Shown one piece after another: positions 1-12,234 of a DNA stretch of 64,000 nt. A program made the translations under genes and the position numbers. Under the pieces are notes generated by a model that ran no database searches, was not told the origin of the DNA, and saw only the letters and a list, made by a program, of their open reading frames with translations. Numbering within the stretch: position 1 is the first letter of the stretch; each line of letters starts with the position of its first letter. Source of the DNA: Tausonia pullulans (lineage: Eukaryota > Basidiomycota > Tremellomycetes > Cystofilobasidiales > Mrakiaceae); contig OX637623.1 in the NCBI GenBank assembly GCA_951802195.1, positions 248,001 through 312,000 on the forward strand, given 5' to 3'.

Positions 1-18
1 TCTTTCTCCCTTCTCGCC

Positions 19-1009
19 ATGTCCCAACCCGTATCGCTTCAGGAAGAAACTCCCGTTACCTTTGACCACGACAAGATTGTCATTGTCCGTTCGCCTCGCC
101 TCGCCTCGCTGCCCGCCAAAGCTGCTTTCCCCCTCCACTTGCAACTGACGCGTCGTCGACGTCGCCGTACTCCCTCCCATTCAGCTGCCCGGCGCGTCCG
201 AGGACCTTAGTGCAGCGACGTTTAACATCAAGGACGAAGACCACACTCTGGGAAACGCTTTGCGGTGGATGGTGATGAAGAAGTGGGTTATTTCGCGTAC
301 AAGGATGCGCGCCTGTCGACTTCGGCGAGAGGGTGTCATGGCTTGGAACGAGGGCTGCCCGACTCACCAGGACTAATTGTTTGTGCTGTTTCGCCCTCAC
401 AACGCTCCCTGCAGTCCGGACGTTGAATTCTGTGGATACAGGTTAGTCCCTGGACGATTAGCCTCCCTGTCTATTACATTGGTCGCTGATTGTCTCGTCG
501 GTCTCCTTCCGTCCTCAGCATGCCGCACCCGTCCGAAGCCAAGTTTCACCTCCGCATCCAGATGTACGGTGAGTCTAGGGCTCGGTATCTCTCTGTCTGG
601 CCGCATTCATTGTCCTTCGGCATATCCCAACTGACCCAATTATCCGCTCTCGTCCGCGTTGGACGCACCTGCCTCCCTCTACCTTTCTCCCTCACCTGCG
701 CGATCACTTTCAGGCAAGCTCTCTGCCGTCGACTGCCTTCTCAAGGCCCTTTCGGACCTCCGAGACCTCCTCAATGCCGTCAAGGCTGGCTACGACGACT
801 CGCTCGCGTGCGTAGCTCTCCCGTCTTAGGTCATGACTGATCGACCAACCTTTCATTGGCTGATGAGCTCTCTCATTCGTCCACACAGTATCGACACCAT
901 CACGAGAATGGACGATGTCGATGTCCGCGGCGAGGTTGAGGCCGTCCTTCGGGAACGGGCAGAGGCCAAGGCGGTCGCGGCGGGTGGAGGAGACGCTATG
1001 GAGCTCTAG
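19..1009 (+). CDS. RPC19: RNA polymerase I/III shared subunit AC19 (Rpc19)
   Basis: Small Rpb11-like subunit shared by RNA polymerases I and III; in the family it pairs with AC40 to form the alpha-like assembly platform in the nucleus. Six exons can be joined in frame (about 19-84, 185-282, 415-441, 519-568, 714-807, 889-1009), giving 151 residues, close to the yeast protein (142). The diagnostic run is FNIKDEDHTLGNALRW, continuing across a splice into NPDVEFCGYSMPHPSE and FHLRIQMYG, which is the Rpb11/RpoA dimerisation core. The tail, with DLRDLLNAVK, is the expected C-terminal helix. Exon 1 is the least certain, since its donor is GTCCGT rather than the usual GTGAGT type. The start at 19 is the only ATG in frame and sits close to the window edge; any promoter lies outside. 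Confidence 0.93.
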
Positions 1010-1399
1010 ATGATTCAACTTTCTGATCCCGAATCAGCCTGTCTCACGGAGAGAGAGGGAAGAAGGACTCGAAATTATGACAAGGGTGGTAGTGGTATGG
1101 CAAGCAAGGAGCAGGGATCCGCCGCCTTCTCTGACAGGGGGTCGTCCACCTGTCCGACCGTCTCTCTCTGCCGTCCATCCTTGAGCATCATGACAAGTCA
1201 TCAAAGGAAGCCTCTCATATGGATTTCATCCTCCTCTGATCCGTTGCACAAACAAGAAACCACTGGGTCGCCTTCCTCCCTGCCTCAATACTCACTCTGC
1301 TGAGCTCCTCCTCGTCTGCTTCGCCATGCGCACTCTCGCCGCCTCCTCCCGATCTTCCTCCCTCCAAGTCTACCCAAGTCTGGAAGTGACCCGAGACGT

Positions 1400-1813
1400 C
1401 TAACCCGCTTCATTCAACGAATGGTAGACATTCCCGTTCGACAGCCCCACCGTTGTCACCAGCTCGCCGGGGAACACCTCTCCGCCGTCAACGGCCATCA
1501 TCTGCTCGTTCCGCCCAGGCGACAATCGCTCGACAGGCAGATGAAGGAAAGAAACGTGCATGTCCTCGTTGAATCAGTAAAACATTCGAGGCGGCGGCGC
1601 CAGATCAAAGGAAGCTATATAGACGGCCAGCTGCTCGGGCTCTTTCACATTCAATCGCACAGGGTCTTGTTTTGTAGGTCGGAGTTTTTGTATATAGCTA
1701 CTAGAAAGTCTCTGGTCCAGTAGATGTTCAAGGGGTGGATCGGAACCCGCGAGAGACTGCAGATGGATATGACAACTATTAAACGGGAGACAAGAGATCA
1801 CGGGACACTTCAT
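1400..1813 (-). pseudogene. Coding-like but interrupted stretch, unknown protein
   Basis: Not recognised. On the minus strand an open stretch that could begin after a TCTGCAG acceptor (exon base 1756) reads SLAGSDPPLEHLLDQRLSS ... VKEPEQLAVYIASFDLAPPP, meets one TGA, and then continues in the same frame with HVSFLHLPVERLSPGR and GGEVFPGELVTTVGLSNG to a TAG at 1400. Both halves look like ordinary globular protein, and no intron of normal size can remove the stop. The simplest reading is the decayed 3' end of a host gene whose 5' part would lie toward 2.5 kb, where another open minus-strand frame (1831-2562, no ATG start) may or may not belong to it. It could also be chance. No family assigned. 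Confidence 0.25.
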
Positions 1814-2682
1814 CGCCTATCTCAGTACTCCTAGCGGTCAAGAGATTGAAGCAGTGGGGACTCGGAGACAGAGATGTCATGCTGGATCACGCAATGCTGT
1901 AAGGAGACGCCATTAAATAACTTGTGTACGTCACTTTGAGCAAGAAGGGCTAACGGTGAAATCTTCAAAGGGCGAGCGAGGTGTGCCCAGCCCTCAAGCC
2001 TTTCCAGACCCGTTGCTTGTCGACGAGAACTAAGGAGTTCGGGGACCATCCGTCGACGATGACGGCAGTTGCCTCTGCTTGCTCTGGAAGAATTCGAGCG
2101 CCATAGTCCTACTGTATCAGCGCTTCCGTCAGTAGGATGGGGTGCACAACCGGACCTAAGGGAAGGGATTTTGAAGGCGACACTAGTCGGTGAAGACCGA
2201 TCTGCTCGGATCTGCTCGGATCGGCGATGAACTATATGAAGGAGGTTGTCGTCGATGAGTTTTCGGACACCTCGACTTTTATGGTGCCGGGAAGAGTACA
2301 GCGCATGCGGGTGTATGTGTGTTGGAGGGAGGGGGGGAACATGGTTGGATGGAGGATGGAAACGAAAGCGAGCCCGGCGCGTGGAGACGGGTGATGAGCC
2401 TCGCGCTATCTGTTCTGTCTGACCGCTGACGACCACAATACCGTGTTGGCAAACATCGCCCGACAGTGTATCTAGTTCTAGGAGATGCCAAAAGTCATGC
2501 CCCAATTCGCCTTCGAGGCACACTGCAAAGGACTCGTCTCTTGGAAACCGGGTGGTCTCCAACGGACTCCTCCGCGAAGCTAGCTTGCCTGCATCTCTCT
2601 CTCAGAAACGTCGTCTTCCTACAACGCCCACTCTGTTCATCCTCAATTAGCTTCTTCCCTCTCTCATCTGTCCCACACAAGT
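1814..2682. promoter_or_regulatory. Upstream region of ureG; no supported gene
   Basis: A minus-strand open frame covers 1831-2562 but starts at TTG and has no recognisable domain, so I do not call it. A short tandem GGATCTGCTC duplication lies near 2200-2220. The last 100-150 bases before 2683 are CT-rich, as in other promoters of this window, and probably contain the ureG promoter and leader. Confidence 0.3.
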
Positions 2683-4258
2683 ATGACCGCTCCTGTCGCC
2701 CAGTTCCACAACCGCCTCGGAACCTCTTCCGCCGCCGCTTCCTCCTCGTCGGCCTCGGGCGACGCCCACTCGCACGATGGTGCTGGCCACTCGCACGACC
2801 ACGCTAGCCTCGGCAATAGCCACATCCTCCCCTCAAACGACGACGGAGTTGCCGAGGTGGGTTTTTCTTCTTCTCACCACTCTCGTCTTCGAGGAAGAGG
2901 AACCACAGGTCTCGGTCACGGCTGCTAGCCGGTGTAGGACAAGGCTCGCGGCCGCCATCATTGATCCCGCTGACTGAGGGCATGACTCCTCCTTCGGTCG
3001 TTTGCACCCAATTCAGCACGGCCACACACACGAGCACCTCGAGCACCCGGGAAAGTTTGCCGAGCGCGATCTCCCGGACTACAGCGGTCGCGACTGGGTC
3101 GAGCGTGGCTTCACCGTTGGTATCGGAGGGTGCGTCCGAGAGAGGGTTCGCGCCTGCTGTTGTTGCTGCTGGACTGACCCGAGCCTTGTCGAGGATGTTG
3201 CAGACCTGTAGGATCTGGCAAGACGGCGCTTATGCTTGCACTCTGCAGGCGTCTTCGATCTGAGTACAACATTGGTACGTTCGCGATGGCCAAACGTACC
3301 GAGTACTGCCAAGAGACAGGTCTATTGCGAAAGATCGAGCTCACTGAGACTTTTGGTTCTCTTCCTTCACTCGATAAGCTGCCGTGACCAACGACATCTT
3401 CACCGCCGAGGACTGGTGAGCGATGCTGGCGAGATAGACTCCAAAAACAGGCTGGCTCGCTGACTTTACTGCAGCGAGTTTTTGATCAAAAACGAAGCTC
3501 TCCCCGAAGGCCGCATTCGCGCCATCGAGACCGGAGGCTGCCCGCACGCTGCTGTACGTTTCGCCGAGCACCAAAACAAACAGGCCCATTATTGACTTCT
3601 TTTCCTTCTGCTTATCCAGATCCGAGAGTGAGAAACAATCAAGGGACCGTTTTTTCCAGGGCATCGGCGACTGACCCTCTTTTCCCCGCGCGCGCTCTCA
3701 CTCTGTAGGGACATCTCGGCCAACCTCGGAGCGCTCGAACAGCTCCAGCAGGAGTTCAAGACCCAGATTCTTCTCGTCGAGTCTGGAGGAGACAACCTCG
3801 CCGCCAACTTTTCTCGCGAGCTCGCCGACTTTATCATCTACGTTGTGCGTGTGTGGACGGGAGCGTGACTGTTGCAAGCTAGCTCGATGCTGACTACGAT
3901 ATCGTCATACTAGATCGACGTCTCTGGTGGAGACAAGATCCCGCGCAAGGGCGGACCGGGTATCTCTCAATCGGATCTCCTCATCGTCAACAAGGTGCGC
4001 GCGCGCGCCAGCATTAAGTATCAACCGACTCGTGACTTTTCTCCTGACATCTCCTCGCTCCGACCCCAGATCGATATTGCACCTTACATCGGAGCCTCGC
4101 TCGAGGTCATGAAGCGCGACGCCGACGTCATGCGCGACCACGGGCCGACCCTCTTCTGCGCCATCAAGCACGGCGAGGGTGTTGAGGACGTCGCGGACCT
4201 CATCCTTAGCGCCTGGCGGGTCAGCGGGGCACACAAGGTGTCAGAGAGGAAGGATTAA
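2683..4258 (+). CDS. ureG: Urease accessory GTPase UreG
   Basis: SIMIBI-class GTPase that delivers nickel to apo-urease with the UreD/UreF-type accessory proteins in the cytosol. The first exon encodes a His/Ser-rich leader ([16 protein letters not shown]), followed after an intron by [12 protein letters not shown], a likely metal-binding extension as in plant and fungal UreG. The GTPase core is intact: P-loop [10 protein letters not shown] (spliced across an intron near 3130-3206), [15 protein letters not shown], the E-x-GGCPH metal-site motif as [28 protein letters not shown], and [11 protein letters not shown] for guanine specificity. It ends with the usual [13 protein letters not shown] helix. 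Seven or so short introns. ATG 2683 is the first in frame. It indicates a urease-positive organism, but no urease or other accessory gene lies in this window. Confidence 0.95.
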
Positions 4259-5668
4259 TAGCCGGGTGAGATTCTTTGATTCGGTCAATTAACCTAAGGC
4301 GAGCGACAGAAAGGGAAAGGCGGGCGAGACGAGACATAGGAGCCCCTCTCGGAGCCCGACGATTGCTACTGGCTGGCAGGGGCCGAGAGCGGCGCCGAAT
4401 TCTGATCTCTGGCCGTCTGCTGCAATGTTATCTTACGTTGTGCCGATTGGTGATCGCCGAGACACGAATGAGCACGAAGACAGTGCACTCGTGGAGGCGG
4501 ACGATACGCGAGGACCGAGGGTTATCTGTTTACGCGGTTGCCTCCTGGCTCATGAATCTGCCGATGCAGTGGTAGATCTTCAAAGCACCAGGGTACCAAG
4601 AAAAAAGCGAAATGAGAGAGATAAAGGAACGCACGCACGTGCACGCTTGGCGTGAGCATGGGGCTTGTTCGAGATTCGTCGCCAGTCTGTTTGGCACTCC
4701 AAGACACACGAGCGCTCTCGCCTTGTCCCTCCTCCCATAAATGGCCAAATCACAGTCTCAATTTTTAGAAAGAGGAGCAGGGTGACAATGAGGGGAGGGA
4801 AGGGGTTCAACAGAAGTACAGCGCTTGAATTTCTCGTTCGGTGGCAGTGATCTCTCTTCTCGGACCGAGGGAGCCAGTGTGGATGTATCCCGGGCATCAG
4901 AACGATCTGACGGCCTTCAATGGCCGTCTCGGCGGGAGAACGAGCGCTGCCGGCACTCTTGCTGGCTTGCACGTTCCGCAGGAAGACGGCATATCCTAGC
5001 AGGCATTTCTCGTTAGTACTTGCGTTGGGTTGTCGCGTCGCCGGCCTTGCTTCCAACTGCTACGCGCCCCGCCTGATGCCGCGCGCGTGCGATATCTGCA
5101 CCGCAACTGCCAGAAGTGATACCTAAGGAGGAAGGGGGGGGGGGGGGGGTGAGGTTTCCCCGCCGAAACCGCCGAGGCGGCCGCTGGCCGCTTAGGCGAC
5201 AGGCCGAGCGACCCGCATCGAAATCTCAGGCGGCCGGCCTTATGGGCAAAACGTGAGGGGCTGCAGTCTTGAGGCCTCCGAGCGCTGCGCCCCTGGCCAA
5301 CCGACCGACCGACCGTCTCTGTCAACTGCGCCGCGCGCGCCCTGTCTGTCTCCGCCCGCGGTCCCCGCCGCCGCAAGCCCCCTTCTTTCGCCCTCGCGAA
5401 ACGCGCTCTTCGCCTGTTTCGCGCTGGCTGGAGTCCTCGGAAGGCAAAGAGGAGCACCCGCGAGCCCGGCCCTGGCCATCCATTCACTTCACCAAGCCCG
5501 GGTCTCGTCCTTGACCCTCTCTTCCCCCCGGCAAAACTCGACCCTCTCCACCAACCACGACTCTCTCTCTTTCTACAAAAATCTCCTCTCTCTTTCCTTC
5601 CCATCTAAGAACACATACACGCACACTTTGCGGCCTCGCTCTTTTCGCTCCTCTTTGCCTTCGTCAAG
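4259..5668. promoter_or_regulatory. Intergenic region with G16 tract and CT-rich leader
   Basis: No gene supported; the 202-codon minus ORF here is Arg/Gly-rich and has no domain. Holds a run of 16 G at 5134-5149 and, from about 5500 to 5668, a CT-rich stretch that is probably the core promoter and 5' leader of the desaturase gene. Confidence 0.4.
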
Positions 5669-8600
5669 ATGGCCACCACCACGGACCTGTTGGAGAAAAC
5701 CCCGCTCCTCACTACCATCATCGCTCCCAGCAGCAGCCCCGAGGCTGTCCCCTCTGAGAAACGGGTTCCCTCCAAGACTCGCCAGTGGACGCGCGACGAG
5801 ATTGCAGGGCAGGTGTGTCCATGAGCTCGGTCACATCTCAAGAGATTTCTGAGAGCGCTCTTCTCCGGTCCGGCGTCCGCGCACGCTCTGCTTCCTCCCC
5901 GAACCCGGGGTATTGGCGGCTCCTCTTCCGCTCCTCTCTCTTAGTTCTTCATGTTCTTCATGAACAAGGCCGCCGAGCGTCTGTTCGGGTATTCGTCTGT
6001 TCCCATGCCTCCTCCCTCCGTCTGTCGGTCTCGTGGCGACGTCGAGGCGACATGCTTTTCTTCTCTTCCCTCTCCCCGCGCCCTCTGCGCAGCCTCAACG
6101 CCGAGGGAACACAGCACGCATGAATCAATCCTCGGCGTCCGCGTGGCCCTTTTTGTCTCGTTCCATTCTCGTCGGCCTTTCGGGGTCTCACCGCCGGGCT
6201 GTGTGATCGGCCCTCTTCCCCCCTTGCCCTTCCTTCTCTTTTTCCCTGCCTACGTGCGACTTGGGGGGAAGGCGAGGGGAGAGCAGGTGAGGAGAAAGGA
6301 GAATGAGCCGTCTTTTCGTCTCCTTGGCGTCCGCCACACCAGCTTAGGTGAAAGCTGGGGAACAAGGTCTGCCCAATAACCGAGATTTATTTAGCCTCCG
6401 TCGACCCATTCAAACCCCTCATTCACCGCGCGCACCTGCCAACGCATTTATCGTCCGCGCACGTCACAGCAATTCAATCTGACCGCTCCTCGTTCTTATC
6501 GCAGATTATCGCAGGGGAGATGCTCCTCGTCCACAGCGAAAAGGTCTACAAAGTCAACTCGTGGATCAGGCAGCACCCGGGTGGAGAGCAGCGTGAGTCA
6601 GGCACAGACGCACGCTTACGCGCGCAATCAGCCATTGATTCGTTTGTATCGGACCTTCAGTTATGCTGCACTTCGTCGGACGCGACGTACGTGTTGCCAC
6701 TTCATTCGCCTGCGGGCTGGCAGGGCTGTGTTAACTCAGTTCACCTGACTCCCACTTCACAGTCGACAGACCAGATTAACATTTCGCATTCCAAAGAGGT
6801 CGTGGAGAAGCAGATGAAGCCATTTTACGTCGGTGATATCGCCGAGTCCGAGGAGAAGGTGAGTTGACAGGACTCACAGGTGCAACATCGCGCGAGCGAG
6901 ACTGCTAACGCCGGCTGCACTCTCAAATCCCAGCCCTTTCGGTCTTTGCTCCCTCCTTCAATGCTTGGTTTCCACCCTAAATACTCGACCAGCAAACAAA
7001 AGGGCAAGGCCGTCGAGTGGGTACAGGAAGGCGAGGTCCGCGCGTTCCTCGAGGGACGTGAGCGGGCGGCTGCCGCTTCCTGGACCAAGACGGAGGAGGT
7101 CAGTCTTGCCTTTCCATACTCTTGGCGAGCGACTCGAGGACTGTGGCTGATTCGTGGGTGTTTGTCTTTTCAGGAGCGCGTCCCGCTTCCTACCCTCCCG
7201 ACCCCCCGCAAGGCCGGTGCCGACCTCCCGACTCTCGTTGTGGCGGACCTCTACCCTCCAGCCCCTCAGCCGTTCACCGCTCTCGAGGTCCAGGCCTCGG
7301 CCGACTTCCGTGCTCTGGGCGACATCATCGAATCCTCGGGCCTCATGCAGGCGCCCCCGCTCCTTTCCGGCTACTCGGTCGAGCTTCTCCGCTACGCTAG
7401 CTGTCTCGCCGTCTTCCTTACGGCTTGGTGGGCCCTGGTCTACGGCGGCTATGGCGCCGACTCCAACATCAAGCAGGCTGCTCTCGTCTGGACGAGTGCC
7501 GTCGGTCTTGGCGTCTACTGGCACCTGGCGTCCTACACGGCGCACGACATCGGCCACCGGTCGATTGCGAATGGCTCATACTTCTGGAACAACATCGTCG
7601 GCGTCCTCCTCTCGGACCTTTCTGGCGGACTCTCCATCGGCTGGTGGTGTCACGAGCACAATATCCACCACCGTCAGTCCTTGTCCGTCAGGTTCTTTGG
7701 CGTTAGTTTCTGACACACATGTCTCCCGCCTCAGACCTGCCCAACGACGTCGAGCATGACCCGGATGTCCAGCAACTCCCTTTCCTCGCTCTCAACAAGG
7801 CCTCGATCGACAGCCTCTGGTCTACTCGCTACAAGGAGTACAAGGTCTTTGACGCCTTTGCTGCTCTCGCCGTCTCGGTTCAGCACATGACCTAGTAAGC
7901 ATTTGTTGAACACATGTTTCGCTCTCACTTTGCCCCTTTTATTACGGTGTTGACTCATCCTTCACCAACAAAGCTACATCCTCCTCTCCGTCGGCCGCTT
8001 CAATCTCTGCATCCTCTCGTACCAACATCTTGTGATCTACGCTCACAAGGACAAGATGTGGTTCTTCGAGGTCGCCTCCATTTTCGGTCACTTCTATTGG
8101 CTTGGCGGCATCATCATTCGCTCTCTCCCGAGCTGGAAGCTTCGAGCGCTCTTTCTCGTCGTGCGTACTCCTCCCATCTGTAAGACTCTTTCGCCTCCCA
8201 AGCTAATTCTCATTTCCCTTCTTTTAGGTTTCCTTCATCACCGCTAGCCCGCTTCACCTTATGATTGTCCAGTCGCACTACTCACGATCAATGGAGGACG
8301 TCGGCATTCTCGAGAGCCATATGACCCGGCAGCTGCGCACGACGATGGACGTGAGTGATACCTTCTCTTTCGTCGTCCCTCGTTCACAGGACTGAATACT
8401 CACCTGTATTTCCGTCCCAGATCCTCATCCACCCCTGGATGCGCTTCTACTTCGGCGGGCTCGAGCACCAGGTCACGCACCACCTCTTCCCACGCATGCC
8501 CCGCCACAACCTCCGGGCGGCCTCGCTCATCATCCGCGCCTGGTGCAAGGAGAAGGGCTACTCGTATGACTCGTACGGTTTCGTCGAGGGCAACGTTGCG

Positions 8601-8714
8601 ACGCTCTCTGTTCTCAAGTCGATCGCCGACCAGGTCAAGATGATGCGCCTCGTCGCGGCCGACCACGTGGACGAGATGCAGAAGCTCGGCATCGCTCACG
8701 CTTTCACCCCTTGA
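5669..8714 (+). CDS. Delta-8 sphingolipid desaturase with N-terminal cytochrome b5 domain
   Basis: Membrane di-iron front-end desaturase that, in this family, introduces the delta-8 double bond in the long-chain base of ceramides/glucosylceramides in the ER. The N-terminal b5 domain carries the haem motif HPGGEQ and the second haem His in LHFVGRD. The desaturase domain has the three histidine boxes: HDIGH, HEHNIHH, and QVTHH, where Gln replaces the first His, the hallmark of front-end (b5-fused) enzymes. Hydrophobic pairs around YASCLAVFLTAWWALVYGG and the segment before box 3 are membrane spans. About ten introns, the first long (about 5812-6505), so no exon there. A delta-6-type fatty-acid desaturase is the alternative, but in basidiomycetes this architecture is nearly always the sphingolipid enzyme. 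Converges with EME1. Confidence 0.88.
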
Positions 8715-9058
8715 AGGGATCTATTCTCCTATCTCCTGTCTTGAAAATTTTCCCTTGCGTCGCACTACATGCATCTCGGCGCGGCACACGTGCTCTTCCC
8801 TCCTTTTGTTCATTTGTTCTACGTCGCCTTCCCAGCCGTTGTATATTTGTTTTCGCACACAGTTTCCTCCTGCTTTCGCTTGCGCTCATACACTATCGCT
8901 CGCCCGCTTGCATTTGGTCTTGCTCAGGCATCTTACACCTCTTTCCACTTGTTCTAAGTCCATTGCCAATATCCCGATTGATTGAAACACACCAATTCAA
9001 GGTCTGATTCCCCTTGCAACGATCTCCCCTGAGAAAGAAGGCATGACTATTTCAAGTT
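8715..9058. other. Shared 3' region of two converging genes
   Basis: 344 bases between the stop codons of the desaturase (+) and EME1 (-). CT-rich and slightly lower in GC; must contain both polyadenylation regions. No gene seen. Confidence 0.4.
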
Positions 9059-11561
9059 TCAAGCGACAAGGAGTAGGTCGTCGTCCTCGGTCAGGATGGC
9101 GTGGACCCGACGCGAGATGGCTTGGTTGATGAGCCGGTTCGAAGGAGCACCATCCTTCCTGTGGCTGACCTGCAACAGTAAAAGATCAGATTCAGCCCGC
9201 AACGCTTCTTCAGTGGGCGCAAGGCGAAACGAACCAGAAGGTCCTGCAGCATGAGCGCCGCCTCTGCGCTTTTCCCCCCCCGCTCAAGCTTCTCCCAACC
9301 CTCCATGAGATCGCGCATGCAGCTGAATCCGCCCGCGACGGCCTGCCCGACGGCCGGGGTCACCCGGGGCACCTCGAGGAGCATCTTGGTATATATCTGG
9401 GATGGAATATCGGAGGAACCGGCGGTTTTGTCTGGGTTGAAGTTGAGATGCGACTTTTCGATGAGCCTGAGGGAGAGCTGGGGTCAGCGTGCAGAGGGAA
9501 AGGATTGAGAAAAGAAGGAGAGCTGGACGGACTTCTGAGGGCGAATGCCGATGTCCATCACGATGGACATGAGCGCCTTAATCGCCTCTTCGTTCGTTTC
9601 GACTGGGGCCATCATAGGTCAGCCACAACAAGATCTCTTCTGATGAAGGCTTAAACGACCCCACGCACCGTTCGAAATGAACACCTTCTCGCTCACCTGG
9701 AGCCTAATCAGGCCCCTCTCAATCGCCCGCTTATCGAGCTTCGTCTCCCACCCCTTCGCCGGATGCCTGCTCGCCGTCGCCGAACCGCCCATCCTCGCCT
9801 GCATCTCGTTCTGGTACGCCCTCGCTTCCATCTTCTTCCGCTCCCGGTAGTACGCTAGTATCCCCTGGACGACGAGCATCACCTGCGCCCGAGGGCCGAG
9901 ACCAACGACGGCCCGGACCCTGGAAGGCAGGTCAAGGAGCTCATCTTGAACGATGAGGTCGACAAGCTCCATCGCCGTTAGGTAGACAATAACCGTTTGC
10001 TCCCGGACCTTCTCGGCCTTTTCGAGCGGGACCATGAGTCGACGCTTCTCGTTCCACTTGGCCGCGACGAGTCGGCGGAATGTCATGACGTTGTTCAATC
10101 CAGGCGTGTCGAAGAACGAGATCGACCCCTTACGTTCAGCCAGTTCGGCGGAGAAGTCGGCGAGGAGCGGATGGAACGACGAGGACGCAGGTTCGGAGCG
10201 GATTGTCGAGGAGAGCTCGATGATGAGACCGAGCTGGTCGAGGTCGGACGTCGATTTCTTGAGGACGAGGTTAGCCTTTTTGAGCTTTGCGTTGTAGGCC
10301 TTCTCGTCTGCCTTCGACATCTGAGAGTGCGAGAGGAGATATCAGCGAGTGTGGCAGCAGGAGCCGGATGCTCCGACGCACCCTGGCCTTGGCCTTCTCC
10401 GCCTCCTTCGCCGCCTGACAGAAAAATCATCTCATCAACCAACCCGATTGGCGAGTCTACATCACTGGGTCTCACCTTGACCTCCTCTCTCTCCTTCTGC
10501 TTGACCGTCTGTCGTGCGGGCGACACCTTAACGTGTGTCAAGTAACAACCATGCAGACAGGACAAGGCTCACCTTGGCTTTAGTCTTGCTGACCGCTGCC
10601 GCCGAGCTTCCAGTACCAGACTCGTCGTCAACGCTGAGAGACCCCTTGACCTCCCGGCCCTTGCCCTTCCTCGCACGCTCTCGCTCGCGCAGCCTCGCGC
10701 GCGAGTCGATGTCCTCGAGATCAGAACTGTCCGGCCCACTTCTACCCCGACCTTCACCACCTCCACTACGGGCAACTAAGTCGCCGGGGATCCGGACAGC
10801 GAGGAAGGCTTCGTCAAGGTCGTCATCGAAGACGCAGTCAAACTCGTCATCGGCGGCAGGTGAAGGCCGAGGAGGACTCGGCTTGGAGAGCATGAAGAGA
10901 GAGGGGTCGTCGAGGATCGAGGGCAGGGATCGAGCCGCTACCAGGGGGGCCTGCTGACGTCCCAAGGTTAATCAGCCTTCCACCTTCCTGCTCATAGAGA
11001 GAATGTGAGATTCACCGCCGAGAGCTTGAGCCGCTTCGAGCCCGACGTGGACGCTGACGAGCCCGACGCGTCGAGGGTTCTGCTCCGACTCGGCCCTGCA
11101 ATCACTGACGGTGGAAGCGCGTACGACGTCGCGGCGCGCTGGATCGGCTGCTTCTTCTGGTGACGGGCTGAGATGGTGAGGTCGAGTGTGCGGGGGGTCG
11201 CCTCATCCTTATCGTCGTCGTCTGAGGAGAGGACCTCGGTGAGCGGGATAGACCGGCGCGACGCGACATCAGCTTGGGGCCAGGCGAAGCCCGGGGAAGA
11301 GGATATGGAAGTGGAAGTGGCGATCGTCGCCGTGGAGATGGGGGCATATGAGGATAAGTTGGGAGCTCGCATGCTGCCGGTTGTGGCTGTTCTGGAGGTC
11401 GTGATGGAGGAGCGGAAACCTGGTGGAGAGGAGGATCGGATCGAGGAGGATGACGGAGGAACGACGGCGATTGTGGCGCCCTCTATGATAGACTCATCGG
11501 CGTCCGATTTCTCGTCAGAAGAGGTGAGTATCTCGATCAGGCTGTGATCGCCGGTGGGCAT
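9059..11561 (-). CDS. EME1: Structure-specific endonuclease non-catalytic subunit EME1/Mms4
   Basis: Partner of Mus81; the complex resolves branched DNA during replication-fork repair and meiotic recombination in the nucleus. The N-terminal ~300 residues are Ser/Asp-rich and disordered (begins MPTGDHSLIEILTSSDE). A Lys/Arg/Glu-rich linker follows, then an ERCC4-like region: MVPLEKAEKVREQTVIVYL, ELLDLPSRVRAVVGLG, MLVVQGILAYYRERKK. The C-terminus has ALMLQDLL, then the helix-hairpin-helix-like end NQAISRRVHAILTEDDDLL, as in Eme1/Mms4. No catalytic ERKxxxD triad is visible, which fits the Eme1 rather than the Mus81 side. At least five introns. Start: ATG 11561 chosen because the acidic motif follows directly; a further in-frame ATG at 11678 would add 39 residues that look like leader. 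Roughly 700 residues. Confidence 0.8.
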
Positions 11562-12234
11562 GGTGGTAGGGCTGGAGAGTGAGGGTGGAGCCGGAGGTAG
11601 GCGGTGATTGGACGCGAACCGACACATCGCTCTCCTGTTGTCGCATCCTCGCCGCGTGACCTCCACGCGCCTCTCCAAGCCTCCGCCTCTCTTACGCTAG
11701 CTGTAAACGGCCACAGCGCGCCGTTGTGCGGACGTCATGCCTGATTGAAATCATGGAATGGTGTATGAATTTAAGATACAAGGCGATCGGTCGGTGGGAG
11801 TCTTGTCCTTGGGGTTGTCCATTCACTTCCCACGGGAGTCAATAGATGGAAAGGAGCGCGCCAGATTATGCTTTGAGAAAGGGGAACATAGAAGAGTACA
11901 GAATGGAGGAGGGTGGAAGAAAGCAAGGTGATGAGAAGGTGAAAAGGAAAGGGGAAGAGAAGAGAAGACCAGAATCACATGCCGACCGTCCAAATGATTG
12001 AACCCCACCCTTCCCGACACTCCTTAACCCTCAGCCCTCGTCGCCACCGCTAGCCTTAATATCACTAAGAATACCACTACAAGCATCACCCCCAGCCCCA
12101 GCGTGTTGACCTTTCCACCACGTGCCCATTGGCCGATGCATGATTTGTTTGGTATTCAAGTCGAGGGTTGGGCCGAATGGTGAGGTCTGGTCTAAGTACT
12201 TTTGGAGGCTTTCTTGTAGCCATTACAAGTACTG
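11562..12234. promoter_or_regulatory. EME1 upstream region
   Basis: Contains the presumed EME1 promoter next to 11561. A short hydrophobic minus-strand reading frame at 12024-12110 is discussed under findings; otherwise nothing gene-like. Confidence 0.3.

Noticed and set aside
1831-2562. 243-codon minus-strand ORF
   Set aside because: Starts at TTG, has no domain, and overlaps the ureG upstream region; only mentioned as a possible 5' part of the interrupted gene.
4996-5604. 202-codon minus-strand ORF upstream of the desaturase
   Set aside because: Arg/Gly/Ala/Pro-rich translation of GC-rich promoter DNA, crosses the G16 tract, no conserved content.
5951-6379. ORF beginning MFFMNKAAERLFGYSS inside desaturase intron 1
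   Set aside because: The flanking donor and acceptor splice the b5 domain together in frame without it, and the remainder is Arg/Ser/Pro-rich noise.
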